A DNA stretch of 18,383 nucleotides from contig CAYJJI010000020.1 in NCBI GenBank assembly GCA_964370475.1, forward strand, positions 1 through 18,383. Direction: 5' to 3'. This DNA comes from CAYJCL01 sp964370475. GTDB taxonomy: Bacteria; Bacillota_I; Bacilli_A; RF39; UBA660. The position numbers were made by a program, and so were the translations under genes. The notes under the pieces were generated by a model. It was not told the DNA's origin. It saw only the letters and a program-made list of their open reading frames with translations, and made no database searches. Position 1 is the stretch's first letter, and each line of letters opens with the position of its first letter. This document shows, in pieces, positions 1-7,959 of the stretch.

Positions 1-590
1 TTATAAGGCATTAACACTTCACCAACAAATAAGAATTGATAATTAACTTTTAAACTTAAAACACTAATAGGTGTTTTAGAACCATCACTTCCATAAGAAG
101 AAACCCAAAGTCTAATCTTTTGATTAGACAAAGAAGCCCCAGACTCCATAACACCAGAAGATATTACATACTGAGAATTTATACCACTAACAGCAGCATT
201 AGCTTTAGTTAATGAATCTAAATATATAGGAGTATCATTATTTAATTGAATTTTAATATATTTATGATCTACATGAGTAGCATCAGTACCTAAGCTATCT
301 AATACCAAATTATAATCCATATCAATAGTACCAGTATTCTCTAAAGAATAAGAATATAAAGTACTACTATCATTTATAGCTTCTATATCAGTTTTAGGAA
401 CTACCTCAGCAGTTATAGTTGTTCCTTTATTAAAAGTAGCTACTAAAGAACCTAAACTAATACTATTAGTAGAACCACTACTTTCAACAACAAACAACGC
501 ATATGAAACACCTAAAATAATTAAACCTACAAAAACTATAGCAATAGAAATAACAAAAGCTTGCCTTTTAAAAATATCACTAAATTTCAT
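1..590 (-). CDS. Membrane-anchored secreted protein, N-terminal part (runs off the left edge)
   Basis: The reading frame is open from the ATG at 588-590 to the left edge, giving about 196 residues; the codon at the edge begins AA, so the protein continues. Residues 1-10 are short and basic, followed by a hydrophobic segment at about 11-35 ending in GVSYALF. This resembles the signal peptides of TasA/CalY-like proteins exported through a SipW-type peptidase, but that assignment is by look only. The rest is Ser/Thr/Asn-rich and probably beta-rich. It has the same block order as the N-terminal ~190 residues of the protein at 7960-9684: YSYSLENTG here against YAFSVKNTC there, and IRLWVSS against FRMWVDS. 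The two are therefore paralogues. A GAGGG ribosome site lies 7-12 bases upstream. Located just after the polC terminator, it has its own promoter. Function is unknown; a surface or pseudopilus-like role is inferred. The C-terminal domain is not visible. Confidence 0.8.
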   Translation of the reverse strand, partial: MKFSDIFKRQAFVISIAIVFVGLIILGVSYALFVVESSGSTNSISLGSLVATFNKGTTITAEVVPKTDIEAINDSSTLYSYSLENTGTIDMDYNLVLDSLGTDATHVDHKYIKIQLNNDTPIYLDSLTKANAAVSGINSQYVISSGVMESGASLSNQKIRLWVSSYGSDGSKTPISVLSLKVNYQFLFVGEVLMPY

Positions 591-614
591 AAATGCACCC
601 TCTATCTTATAAGT

Positions 615-639
615 ATTATAACAATATAAGAAAAAAAAA
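615..639 (-). promoter_or_regulatory. Extended -10 promoter with adjacent T9 tract, for the 1-590 gene
   Basis: On the minus strand TGTTATAAT (615-623) is a perfect extended -10 element. No good -35 is seen; a run of nine T (631-639) sits where the spacer/-35 would be. The start would fall near 608, leaving a leader of under 20 bases before the ATG at 590. The gene at 7960-9684 has a similar layout, with a T9 tract and TGTTATTAT. Confidence 0.55.
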
Positions 640-640
640 T

Positions 641-657
641 CTACTACCTAATAATAG
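641..657 (-). terminator. Possible second (tandem) terminator after polC
   Basis: On the minus strand a 7-base-pair stem with two G-U pairs and a 3-base loop (641-657) is followed by A and then nine T (631-639). It is weak, but it lies directly behind the strong polC terminator and could back it up. The same T run is also part of the downstream promoter region. Confidence 0.35.
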
Positions 658-673
658 AAATATAACTAAATAT

Positions 674-697
674 AAAAAGTCTAGTAAAACTAGACTT
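674..697 (-). terminator. Intrinsic terminator of dnaE-polC
   Basis: A perfect 9-base-pair inverted repeat, AAGTCTAGT and ACTAGACTT (677-685 and 689-697) with a 3-base loop, is followed on the minus strand by a short T run. The polC stop codon (696-698) overlaps the base of the stem. Confidence 0.85.
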
Positions 698-3600
698 AAA
701 ATAAACTTAATTGACTTGTTTCAGTCATTCCATCTAAAGATCCAAGCGATCTTAATTTTTCTATTGTAGTAGCTGAAACTTTACCCCTTTTTTGTAAATC
801 TTCAATACTTACATACTCTCTTATTTCTCTCTCACTTACTATATTATTACCAACTTGTTCACCAAGACCATCTAAAGCTCCAAAAGGAATTATTAAACTC
901 ATTTCATCTTCAGTAATAACAAAAGTACTTGCTAAACTCCTTTTAACATCAATATTTTTAAAACTAAATCCTCTAGCTAACATCTCTAAGACTACTTTTA
1001 AAACATCTCTAGTATTAGCTTCCTTATTAGTAGCATCAAAACCTTTCATTGATATCTCATCTATCTTAGCTTTAACTGCATCATAGCCTTTCAACATTAC
1101 TTCAACATCAAAATCACTACATCTAATACTAAAATAAGCAGAATAATAATATATCGGGTAATAAAGCTTAAACCATGCAACTCTAAATCCCATCATAACA
1201 TAAGCAGTTGCATGGGCTTTAGGGAACATGTACTTAATCTTAGCACATGATTTAATAAAGAATTCAGGTATATTAGCAGCTTCTAAAGACTCAACATATG
1301 AAAGCCATGTATCAGGTTCTTTAGAAGCACGCCCCTTACGAACAAATTCACTTATTTTAAACGCTAAAGAAGCATCTACTCCGTGATTCATTAAGTATAC
1401 TAAAATATCATCACGACATCCAATTACATCTTTAAACTCACATACATTAGCTATTATTAAATCTCTAGCATTACCAACCCATACATCAGTACCATGTGAT
1501 AATCCAGAAATTTTAACTAACTCAGCAAATGTTTTTGGTTTAGTTTCTTCAAGCATTTTAATAACGAAATTAGTTCCAAACTCTGGTACTCCAAGAGTAC
1601 CAGATATACAATTAATATCTGATGATTTAACTCCTAAAGCATCAGGTGAACTAAACAAACTCAAAACACCCTTATCATCAAAATTAATTGTATTAATATC
1701 TATACCTGTTTTATCTCCAAGATATCTTAACATTGTTGGATCATCGTGTCCAAGTATATCTAATTTCAATACATTATCATGAATAGCTGAGAAAGCAAAA
1801 TGTGTAGTATACCAAGTTTTATCTGGTTCATCAGCAGGAAACTGAAATGGTGTAAAATCATAAACATCCATATAATCAGGAATAACAATAATCCCTCCAG
1901 GATGTTGTCCACTTGACCTCTTACATCCAGTACATCCTAAACTAATTCTCTCCGTTTCAATGCGTCGCATTGAAATCCCTTTCTCCTCACAATAAGCAAG
2001 AACAAAACCAAATGCTGTTTTATCAGCAACAGTACCAATAGTACCAGCTCTAAAAACATTTTCCTCACCAAATAACACTTTAGTATAATCATGAGCTTTA
2101 GCTTGATAATGTCCAGAGAAATTTAAATCTATATCTGGAACTTTTTCAGCATTAAATCCTAAGAACGTTGCAAACGGAATATCTTGTCCTTCTTTCTTCA
2201 TTGCTTTACCACATTTAGGACAATTAAAATCTGGTAAATCATATCCAGAAGCATAACGAAGATTAAAAGCACCTTCATCATCTTCCCAAACACTAGTCTT
2301 ACAATCATCACATAAATAATGTGCCTGTAATCCATTAACTTCTGTAATTCCCATCATTGTCGCAACAAACGAAGATCCAACAGAACCACGCGATCCAACA
2401 AAATATCCATCATCATTACTTTTTTTAACTAATTTTTCAGCAATTAAATAAAGTACAGAATATCCATTACTAATAATCCCGTTTAATTCCTTCTCTAATC
2501 GATCTTCCACTATAGCTGGCAATACTTCACCATATAAAGATCTAGCTTTGTCATAACACATATTCTTAGTTAATTCATCACTATTATCCATCTTAGGAGT
2601 ATATAAATCTCTTTTGATTATTTCTAAATGTTCTATCTTAGATTCTATTAACCTAGTATTAGAAACAACTATTTCATAAGCAAGATCACTATCTAAGAAA
2701 CTAAACTCTTCTAACATTTCATTAGTAGTCATAAAATGTTGACTAGGTAAATTAACCCCTTTTCTATTTAAAGGATGTAATCTTCCATTAGTCTTTTGAG
2801 AAACAATAATTTCTCTAAAAATTTTATCATCTTTCGTAAGATGATGAACATCTCCAGTAGCAACAACAATCTTACCACAAGACTTAGCAACTCTAATAAT
2901 CTTCTTAACTAATTCTTGTAATTCATATTCACTGTTAATATCACTACCATCCATACCTATAATATGACTCATAACACTTACCGGTTGAACTTCTATATAA
3001 TCATAGAAATTCATCATAGTAGCTAACTCTTCATCATCTTTATTCTTAGCAGCTTCAAATATTTCATTATTAATACATCCACTACCTATTAAAATACCTT
3101 CCCTTAGTGCTTCAACTTCTTTTCTAGGTATCTTAGGTTGACCACCCTTAAATAAATATTTAGTAGTAGCCAAACTAATCATTTTAAATAAATTCTTAAG
3201 ACCAACTTGATTCATAGCTAAAACATTTAAATGAAAAGGATAAGCAAATAATACTAATTCATCATAATTAACATTCTTAAGTAAATCTGCTGTTGTTTCT
3301 TGATTTTGTTTATCAAGCATTCTAACAATAGCAATGAAACATAAAGCAGTTCCCTCACTATCATAATCAGCCCTATGATGAGCTCCTTCATTCCAAGGAA
3401 CTTTAAACTTTTTAACTAACGTACTTAACTTATGATTAGACCATTCTGGATTTAACGCTCTCGTTAAAGCCATAGTATCAATAACAGTATTTGAAAAAGT
3501 TCCTAAATTATATTTCTTATAAGCAGCTTCCATAAAAGAAATATCAAATTTAGCATTATGAGCTATCATTGGTAAATCGCCAACAAACTCCATAAACCTT

Positions 3601-4997
3601 TTAGTAACATTCTCTTCACTATCACAACCTTTAACCATTTCATCAGTTATTTTAGTAATTTCAGTTATCTTAGCAGGGATTGGTCTTAAAGGATCAATTA
3701 ATTCATCAAAACGATCAATTATTTCACCTTTACAAATCTTAACAGCTCCTATTTCAATCATTTGATCAGACCCAGCATAAAAACCAGTAGTTTCTGTATC
3801 AAAGACAACAAAAGTGTCATTAAATAAATGATAATCCTTGTAATTATATATAATATCTACATCATCATTAACAACATTTAATTCCGCTCCATATATAACC
3901 TTAAACTTATCTTTATCCTCTAACTTCTTATTATCCCAATAAATTCCATTAAACAAATCAGGAAAAGCTTGTAAACAATTATGATCAGTCACTGCAAGTG
4001 ATTTGTGACCAAGTTTCTTAGCAAATTTAAGCAACTTTTTAACATCTACAACTGAATCCATCGCACTCATCATTGTATGTAAGTGTAACTCCACTCGCTT
4101 CTCTTCTGCATCATCTACAATTGATACATCTTTAGACTTAATACTTTCCATATTTCTAATAGTTAATACTAAATCCTTAGCATAATTATCATACTCAACA
4201 TTACCATGAATTCTATACCAATTACCCTCTTTTAAATTCTTTAAAATTCTTTTATATTCATCTTTATCTCTTTCAAACTTTTTAGCCATTATACTATTAG
4301 ACTTATCACTAAGTTTTAAATTAATAATATTAACCTTCTCAGTCTCACGAGTATCTATTCCAAATACATATACTTCTAATATAACATTTCTAACTTCACT
4401 AGTAATATTACTTACTAAAGAAATTTCACCATCTACATGCTTACCAATAAAAACTGGGTTAATTTCTTCTTTAACAACTTCAACCTTTTGACTTTCAATA
4501 ATACTATTTTTAACTTCTAATTGTTTTTCTTCATTAAGAACAACATCTATTAAAAAATCATTATATCCCAAAATCTCTAATTTCTTTATTAAAGACTTAA
4601 ACTCACTCTTCAAATAATCCATCTCAGCAACACTAATTACATCAACAGTAATAATATTGTTATTCAAAACAATATTATTATCTACCAAAGAAGCTAATGA
4701 AGGCTTCTTTGCTACTAAACGATCTAAAACAATTCTAAAATCTCTAATAACATCATCATCCGTATAAGAATCATACTTAAGCTCAATCTTACATTTACCT
4801 CTACCCTTAATTCCCTTTTTAGCACAATCAAATAAATCATAAATAACAGATGCACTAGCAGGTTTAGAAGAAGACATTTTAATAATAAATAACTCTTCAC
4901 TCTTAATTAAATTAACTCCTGTAATCGTATAGTTCTCTAAACCTAAAGACCCACATTCAATACTATTTAAAAATCTCTCTAATTCATTTTGCAACAT
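696..4997 (-). CDS. polC: DNA polymerase III PolC-type alpha subunit (with 3'-5' exonuclease)
   Basis: This is the main replicative polymerase of low-GC Gram-positives, acting at the fork with the beta clamp. At 1433 residues it has the usual length. Domains in order: an N-terminal domain (1-180), an OB-fold region (about 185-290), a first PHP half with HLHT and TDH (about 303-340), an inserted DEDDh exonuclease (about 395-560; DTETTG at 400-405, HHRADYD near 540), the second PHP half (about 585-720), then the polymerase with GSRGSVGSS, a Zn knuckle (C896, C899, C926, C929) and the catalytic PDIDLNF (954-960). The last five residues, QLSLF, are a textbook clamp-binding motif. I chose the ATG at 4995-4997 because GGAGGTGA lies directly before it; an in-frame ATG at 5009 would be inside that site. 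It overlaps the end of dnaE by 14 bases, so the two are co-transcribed and probably translationally coupled. Confidence 0.98.
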   Translation of the reverse strand: MLQNELERFLNSIECGSLGLENYTITGVNLIKSEELFIIKMSSSKPASASVIYDLFDCAKKGIKGRGKCKIELKYDSYTDDDVIRDFRIVLDRLVAKKPSLASLVDNNIVLNNNIITVDVISVAEMDYLKSEFKSLIKKLEILGYNDFLIDVVLNEEKQLEVKNSIIESQKVEVVKEEINPVFIGKHVDGEISLVSNITSEVRNVILEVYVFGIDTRETEKVNIINLKLSDKSNSIMAKKFERDKDEYKRILKNLKEGNWYRIHGNVEYDNYAKDLVLTIRNMESIKSKDVSIVDDAEEKRVELHLHTMMSAMDSVVDVKKLLKFAKKLGHKSLAVTDHNCLQAFPDLFNGIYWDNKKLEDKDKFKVIYGAELNVVNDDVDIIYNYKDYHLFNDTFVVFDTETTGFYAGSDQMIEIGAVKICKGEIIDRFDELIDPLRPIPAKITEITKITDEMVKGCDSEENVTKRFMEFVGDLPMIAHNAKFDISFMEAAYKKYNLGTFSNTVIDTMALTRALNPEWSNHKLSTLVKKFKVPWNEGAHHRADYDSEGTALCFIAIVRMLDKQNQETTADLLKNVNYDELVLFAYPFHLNVLAMNQVGLKNLFKMISLATTKYLFKGGQPKIPRKEVEALREGILIGSGCINNEIFEAAKNKDDEELATMMNFYDYIEVQPVSVMSHIIGMDGSDINSEYELQELVKKIIRVAKSCGKIVVATGDVHHLTKDDKIFREIIVSQKTNGRLHPLNRKGVNLPSQHFMTTNEMLEEFSFLDSDLAYEIVVSNTRLIESKIEHLEIIKRDLYTPKMDNSDELTKNMCYDKARSLYGEVLPAIVEDRLEKELNGIISNGYSVLYLIAEKLVKKSNDDGYFVGSRGSVGSSFVATMMGITEVNGLQAHYLCDDCKTSVWEDDEGAFNLRYASGYDLPDFNCPKCGKAMKKEGQDIPFATFLGFNAEKVPDIDLNFSGHYQAKAHDYTKVLFGEENVFRAGTIGTVADKTAFGFVLAYCEEKGISMRRIETERISLGCTGCKRSSGQHPGGIIVIPDYMDVYDFTPFQFPADEPDKTWYTTHFAFSAIHDNVLKLDILGHDDPTMLRYLGDKTGIDINTINFDDKGVLSLFSSPDALGVKSSDINCISGTLGVPEFGTNFVIKMLEETKPKTFAELVKISGLSHGTDVWVGNARDLIIANVCEFKDVIGCRDDILVYLMNHGVDASLAFKISEFVRKGRASKEPDTWLSYVESLEAANIPEFFIKSCAKIKYMFPKAHATAYVMMGFRVAWFKLYYPIYYYSAYFSIRCSDFDVEVMLKGYDAVKAKIDEISMKGFDATNKEANTRDVLKVVLEMLARGFSFKNIDVKRSLASTFVITEDEMSLIIPFGALDGLGEQVGNNIVSEREIREYVSIEDLQKRGKVSATTIEKLRSLGSLDGMTETSQLSLF

Positions 4998-7863
4998 TAT
5001 CACCTCCATCTTCTATTTTATTAACTACTATTTGATAATCATAATTACCTCTAGTAACAAATCCAAAAACTTTTATCATTTTACCATTTTCTAAACTATT
5101 TAGAAACATATTTTGTTTAGGAAATATAACAAACTCAAAAGAACCAGTTTCATCACTAGCACTAAACATTCCCATATCCTCGTTCTTTTTAGTCTTGATT
5201 TTCCTAAACCTATTGATCATTACAACAACCTTAATAGATTTATCAAAATAATTCTTTGCATTAATTAATTTAACAATATCTTTATCTTGATACTTACTAG
5301 CAGGATGATTACTCAAATAAAAACCATATATTTCGATTTCATTATTAAGTAACTCTTCTACTTCTGCAACATCACTTAAAACAGGCTTTAAAACACTATC
5401 TTCATCTAAATCCTTACACAAAGAAGCATAATCCATAGCAGCATCTAAATTATATAACATACTAGCTCTATTAAGATTAAAACAATCCATAGCTCCACTC
5501 TTAATTAATAACTCATATTGCTTATTTCTAAAATCTAATAAATAAGTTCTCTTAACAAAATCCAAATAATCTAAAAACTCACCTTTACTAGATTCACTAT
5601 TAATTACTTCAGAAATATTTGAAGTAATACCTTTAATTAAAGATAATGGAAGTATTAAACTTTTATCTTTAATTATATACTCGCTACTACTTAACTTAAC
5701 ACAAGGTTTTATAACATTGATTCCATTTTTTTTAATTAAAGTAATATAATCTTTCGTCTTATCCTCACTACCAATATTCATATTTAATATATTTGCATAA
5801 AAATACATCGGATAATGACTCTTCAAATAAGCCATTTGGTATCCTATCAAAGCATAGGATACCGAATGAGCTTTATTAAATCCATAATTAGCAAATTTTA
5901 GTATCATTTCATATACCAGTTCTGCCTTCTCTTTAGAATATCCATTACTAAGCGAACCCTCTATAAACTTAACTCGTTCACTTTCCATCACAGATACTTT
6001 TTTCTTACTCATAGCTCTTCTAACATTATCCGCTTGAGCAAAAGTATAATTAGCCATCTTACTAAGTATTTGCATAATTTGTTCTTGATAAATAATAATT
6101 CCATAAGTATCACATAAAATATCTTTTAATGATTCATCATAATAAGATATTTTACCACCATTCTTTCGTTCAATAAACGTATCAATATTCTGCATAGGAC
6201 CCGGTCTAAACAAAGCTATAGCAGCATAAATATCCGAAAAGCTATTAGCTTCTAACTTTCTCAAAAAATTCTTCATCCCAGGAGACTCAAATTGAAATAT
6301 TCCTTCAGTATCTACTTTCTTAAAAATATTAATAGTACTTATATCATCTAAAGGTATTTCATTTATATTAAAATTACTACCTTCATGTTCATTAATTAAA
6401 TTAACAACATTTTTAATTATCGTCAAATTTCTAAGAGCTAAAAAGTCCATCTTTAATAACCCTAAATCTTCCAAGTATTCCATCGTAAATCCAGTCATAA
6501 TTCCATCATGATTCTTATAAACAGGTATAACATCATCAAGCTCACAACTAGATATAACAATACCTGCAGCATGAGTACTAATATGTCTTTTTAATCCTTC
6601 CAATTTTAAAGCATTTTTATAAACACTTTTTAAATTAGAATAATTATTCACTAAATCTATAATCAATTTATTTTTAGCATTTTCTTTTAAAGATAATTTA
6701 GCATCAATCAACCTAGTTAATTTCTCAACTAAATTTAAATCAATATTCATTACTCTACTAACATCTCTAATAACTTGCTTAGCAGTTAAAGTTCCATAAG
6801 TAATAATCGGTGCTACATAACTAGATCCATATTTATTTTTAACATAACTAATTACTTCATCTCTTCTTGTATCTTCAAAATCTATATCTATATCCGGCAT
6901 TGTAATACGTTCCGGATTTAAAAATCTTTCAAATAACAAATTATACTTAATTGGATCTATATTAGTAATTCCCAGTACATAAGATACCAAAGAACCAGCA
7001 GCACTCCCTCTTCCCGGACCAACTAAAATATTATTTAATTTAGCAAATTTAATATAATCATAAACTATTAAAAAATAATCAACAAAACCCATCTCTTTAA
7101 TAGTATTAAGTTCAAATTTCAATCTATCTAAATATTTACTATCCAAAGAACCAATTCTTTTCTCTAAACCCTTCTTAGCCAAAGCAACTAAATAACTAAA
7201 AGAATCTTCCACTTGATACTTAGGCATATATAAAGTTTTACTAGGTAATTTAAAATCAAATAAAGATACAAATCCACTACCATCAACAACTCTTAAATAA
7301 TTATTTAAATAACCATTATCACTACTTAAACTCTCACCACTATTAATACTATCCAAATAATTTAAAAATTTACTATCATCCTGGTTAAAACATAAAGCTA
7401 TACTAATATCAATAACTAATTCACTAACTAATAAAACTTGTCTTTTTTCATAATCATTAGTATAAGAAATATATCTAGTATCATAAAAATCCAATTCATT
7501 ATATAATTCAATACTATTATAAGGTACTACCAAAACAATATTCTTTGAATATTGTTTTAAATCATAAACACTTAAATCTCTTTCCTGTATTAAAGTATTA
7601 AGCTTCAACAATCCTCTATACCCATCATAATCCTTAGAAAACAAATAAACATGCTTGTCATTTAAAATAACATCCAAACCAATTATAGGTTTGATGTTAT
7701 TACTAATACAAGCATTATAAAACTCCATCATTGAAAATAAATTATCATCTAAAATAGCACAATTACTAATATTATTTTTAACTAAATAAGGGATTAAATC
7801 ATTAATTTTAATTAAACTCTTAAGTATAGAATAATCACTTTTAAATATAACTAAATCATTCAT
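4984..7863 (-). CDS. dnaE: DNA polymerase III alpha subunit, DnaE type
   Basis: This is the second C-family replicative polymerase; in Gram-positives it extends RNA primers and hands over to PolC. It has 959 residues, shorter than B. subtilis DnaE (about 1115). The N-terminal PHP domain (1-about 200) is degenerate: the usual HVHSEYS is KSDYS and the TDH motif is replaced by LDD, so metal binding there is most likely lost. The polymerase core is intact: GPGRGSAAGS (282-291), catalytic PDIDIDF (323-329) and the third carboxylate in KMDFLALRN (D473). The YQEQIM and FNKAHSVSYA motifs follow. A C-terminal OB fold covers about 875-950. The start is the ATG at 7861-7863 with GGTGGGGA just ahead; a GTG at 7875 is in frame but would start inside that site. 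It heads a two-gene operon with polC. Confidence 0.97.
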   Translation of the reverse strand: MNDLVIFKSDYSILKSLIKINDLIPYLVKNNISNCAILDDNLFSMMEFYNACISNNIKPIIGLDVILNDKHVYLFSKDYDGYRGLLKLNTLIQERDLSVYDLKQYSKNIVLVVPYNSIELYNELDFYDTRYISYTNDYEKRQVLLVSELVIDISIALCFNQDDSKFLNYLDSINSGESLSSDNGYLNNYLRVVDGSGFVSLFDFKLPSKTLYMPKYQVEDSFSYLVALAKKGLEKRIGSLDSKYLDRLKFELNTIKEMGFVDYFLIVYDYIKFAKLNNILVGPGRGSAAGSLVSYVLGITNIDPIKYNLLFERFLNPERITMPDIDIDFEDTRRDEVISYVKNKYGSSYVAPIITYGTLTAKQVIRDVSRVMNIDLNLVEKLTRLIDAKLSLKENAKNKLIIDLVNNYSNLKSVYKNALKLEGLKRHISTHAAGIVISSCELDDVIPVYKNHDGIMTGFTMEYLEDLGLLKMDFLALRNLTIIKNVVNLINEHEGSNFNINEIPLDDISTINIFKKVDTEGIFQFESPGMKNFLRKLEANSFSDIYAAIALFRPGPMQNIDTFIERKNGGKISYYDESLKDILCDTYGIIIYQEQIMQILSKMANYTFAQADNVRRAMSKKKVSVMESERVKFIEGSLSNGYSKEKAELVYEMILKFANYGFNKAHSVSYALIGYQMAYLKSHYPMYFYANILNMNIGSEDKTKDYITLIKKNGINVIKPCVKLSSSEYIIKDKSLILPLSLIKGITSNISEVINSESSKGEFLDYLDFVKRTYLLDFRNKQYELLIKSGAMDCFNLNRASMLYNLDAAMDYASLCKDLDEDSVLKPVLSDVAEVEELLNNEIEIYGFYLSNHPASKYQDKDIVKLINAKNYFDKSIKVVVMINRFRKIKTKKNEDMGMFSASDETGSFEFVIFPKQNMFLNSLENGKMIKVFGFVTRGNYDYQIVVNKIEDGGDNVAK
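5000..5007 (-). promoter_or_regulatory. Ribosome binding site of polC, inside dnaE
   Basis: GGAGGTGA on the minus strand is followed after two bases by the ATG at 4997. It decides the start against the upstream in-frame ATG at 5009, whose own codon overlaps this site. It lies within the last codons of dnaE. Confidence 0.85.
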
Positions 7864-7868
7864 TAAAA

Positions 7869-7876
7869 TCCCCACC
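7869..7876 (-). promoter_or_regulatory. Ribosome binding site of dnaE
   Basis: GGTGGGGA on the minus strand lies five bases before the ATG at 7863. It favours this start over the in-frame GTG at 7875, which overlaps it. Confidence 0.65.
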
Positions 7877-7888
7877 CATCTATAAATA

Positions 7889-7918
7889 ATTATAGCACGT
7901 TAAATAATAATTTGTATA
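7889..7918 (-). promoter_or_regulatory. Promoter of dnaE-polC (extended -10)
   Basis: On the minus strand TGCTATAAT (7889-7897) is an extended -10 with a perfect hexamer. TATACA (7913-7918) sits 18 bases upstream as a 4/6 match to the -35. The surrounding ACGTGCTATAATTATTTA closely matches the element ahead of rpe (ACGTGGTAAAATTATTTA). Confidence 0.7.
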
Positions 7919-7929
7919 TATTGAAGCAT

Positions 7930-7954
7930 AAAAAAATTCAAGAATAAACTTGAA
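7930..7954 (-). terminator. Terminator of the 7960-9684 gene
   Basis: A 6-base-pair stem, TTCAAG and CTTGAA (7937-7942 and 7949-7954) with a 6-base loop, is followed on the minus strand by seven T. It starts five bases after the stop codon. The stem is short but the layout is typical. Confidence 0.7.
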
Positions 7955-7959
7955 ATTAA

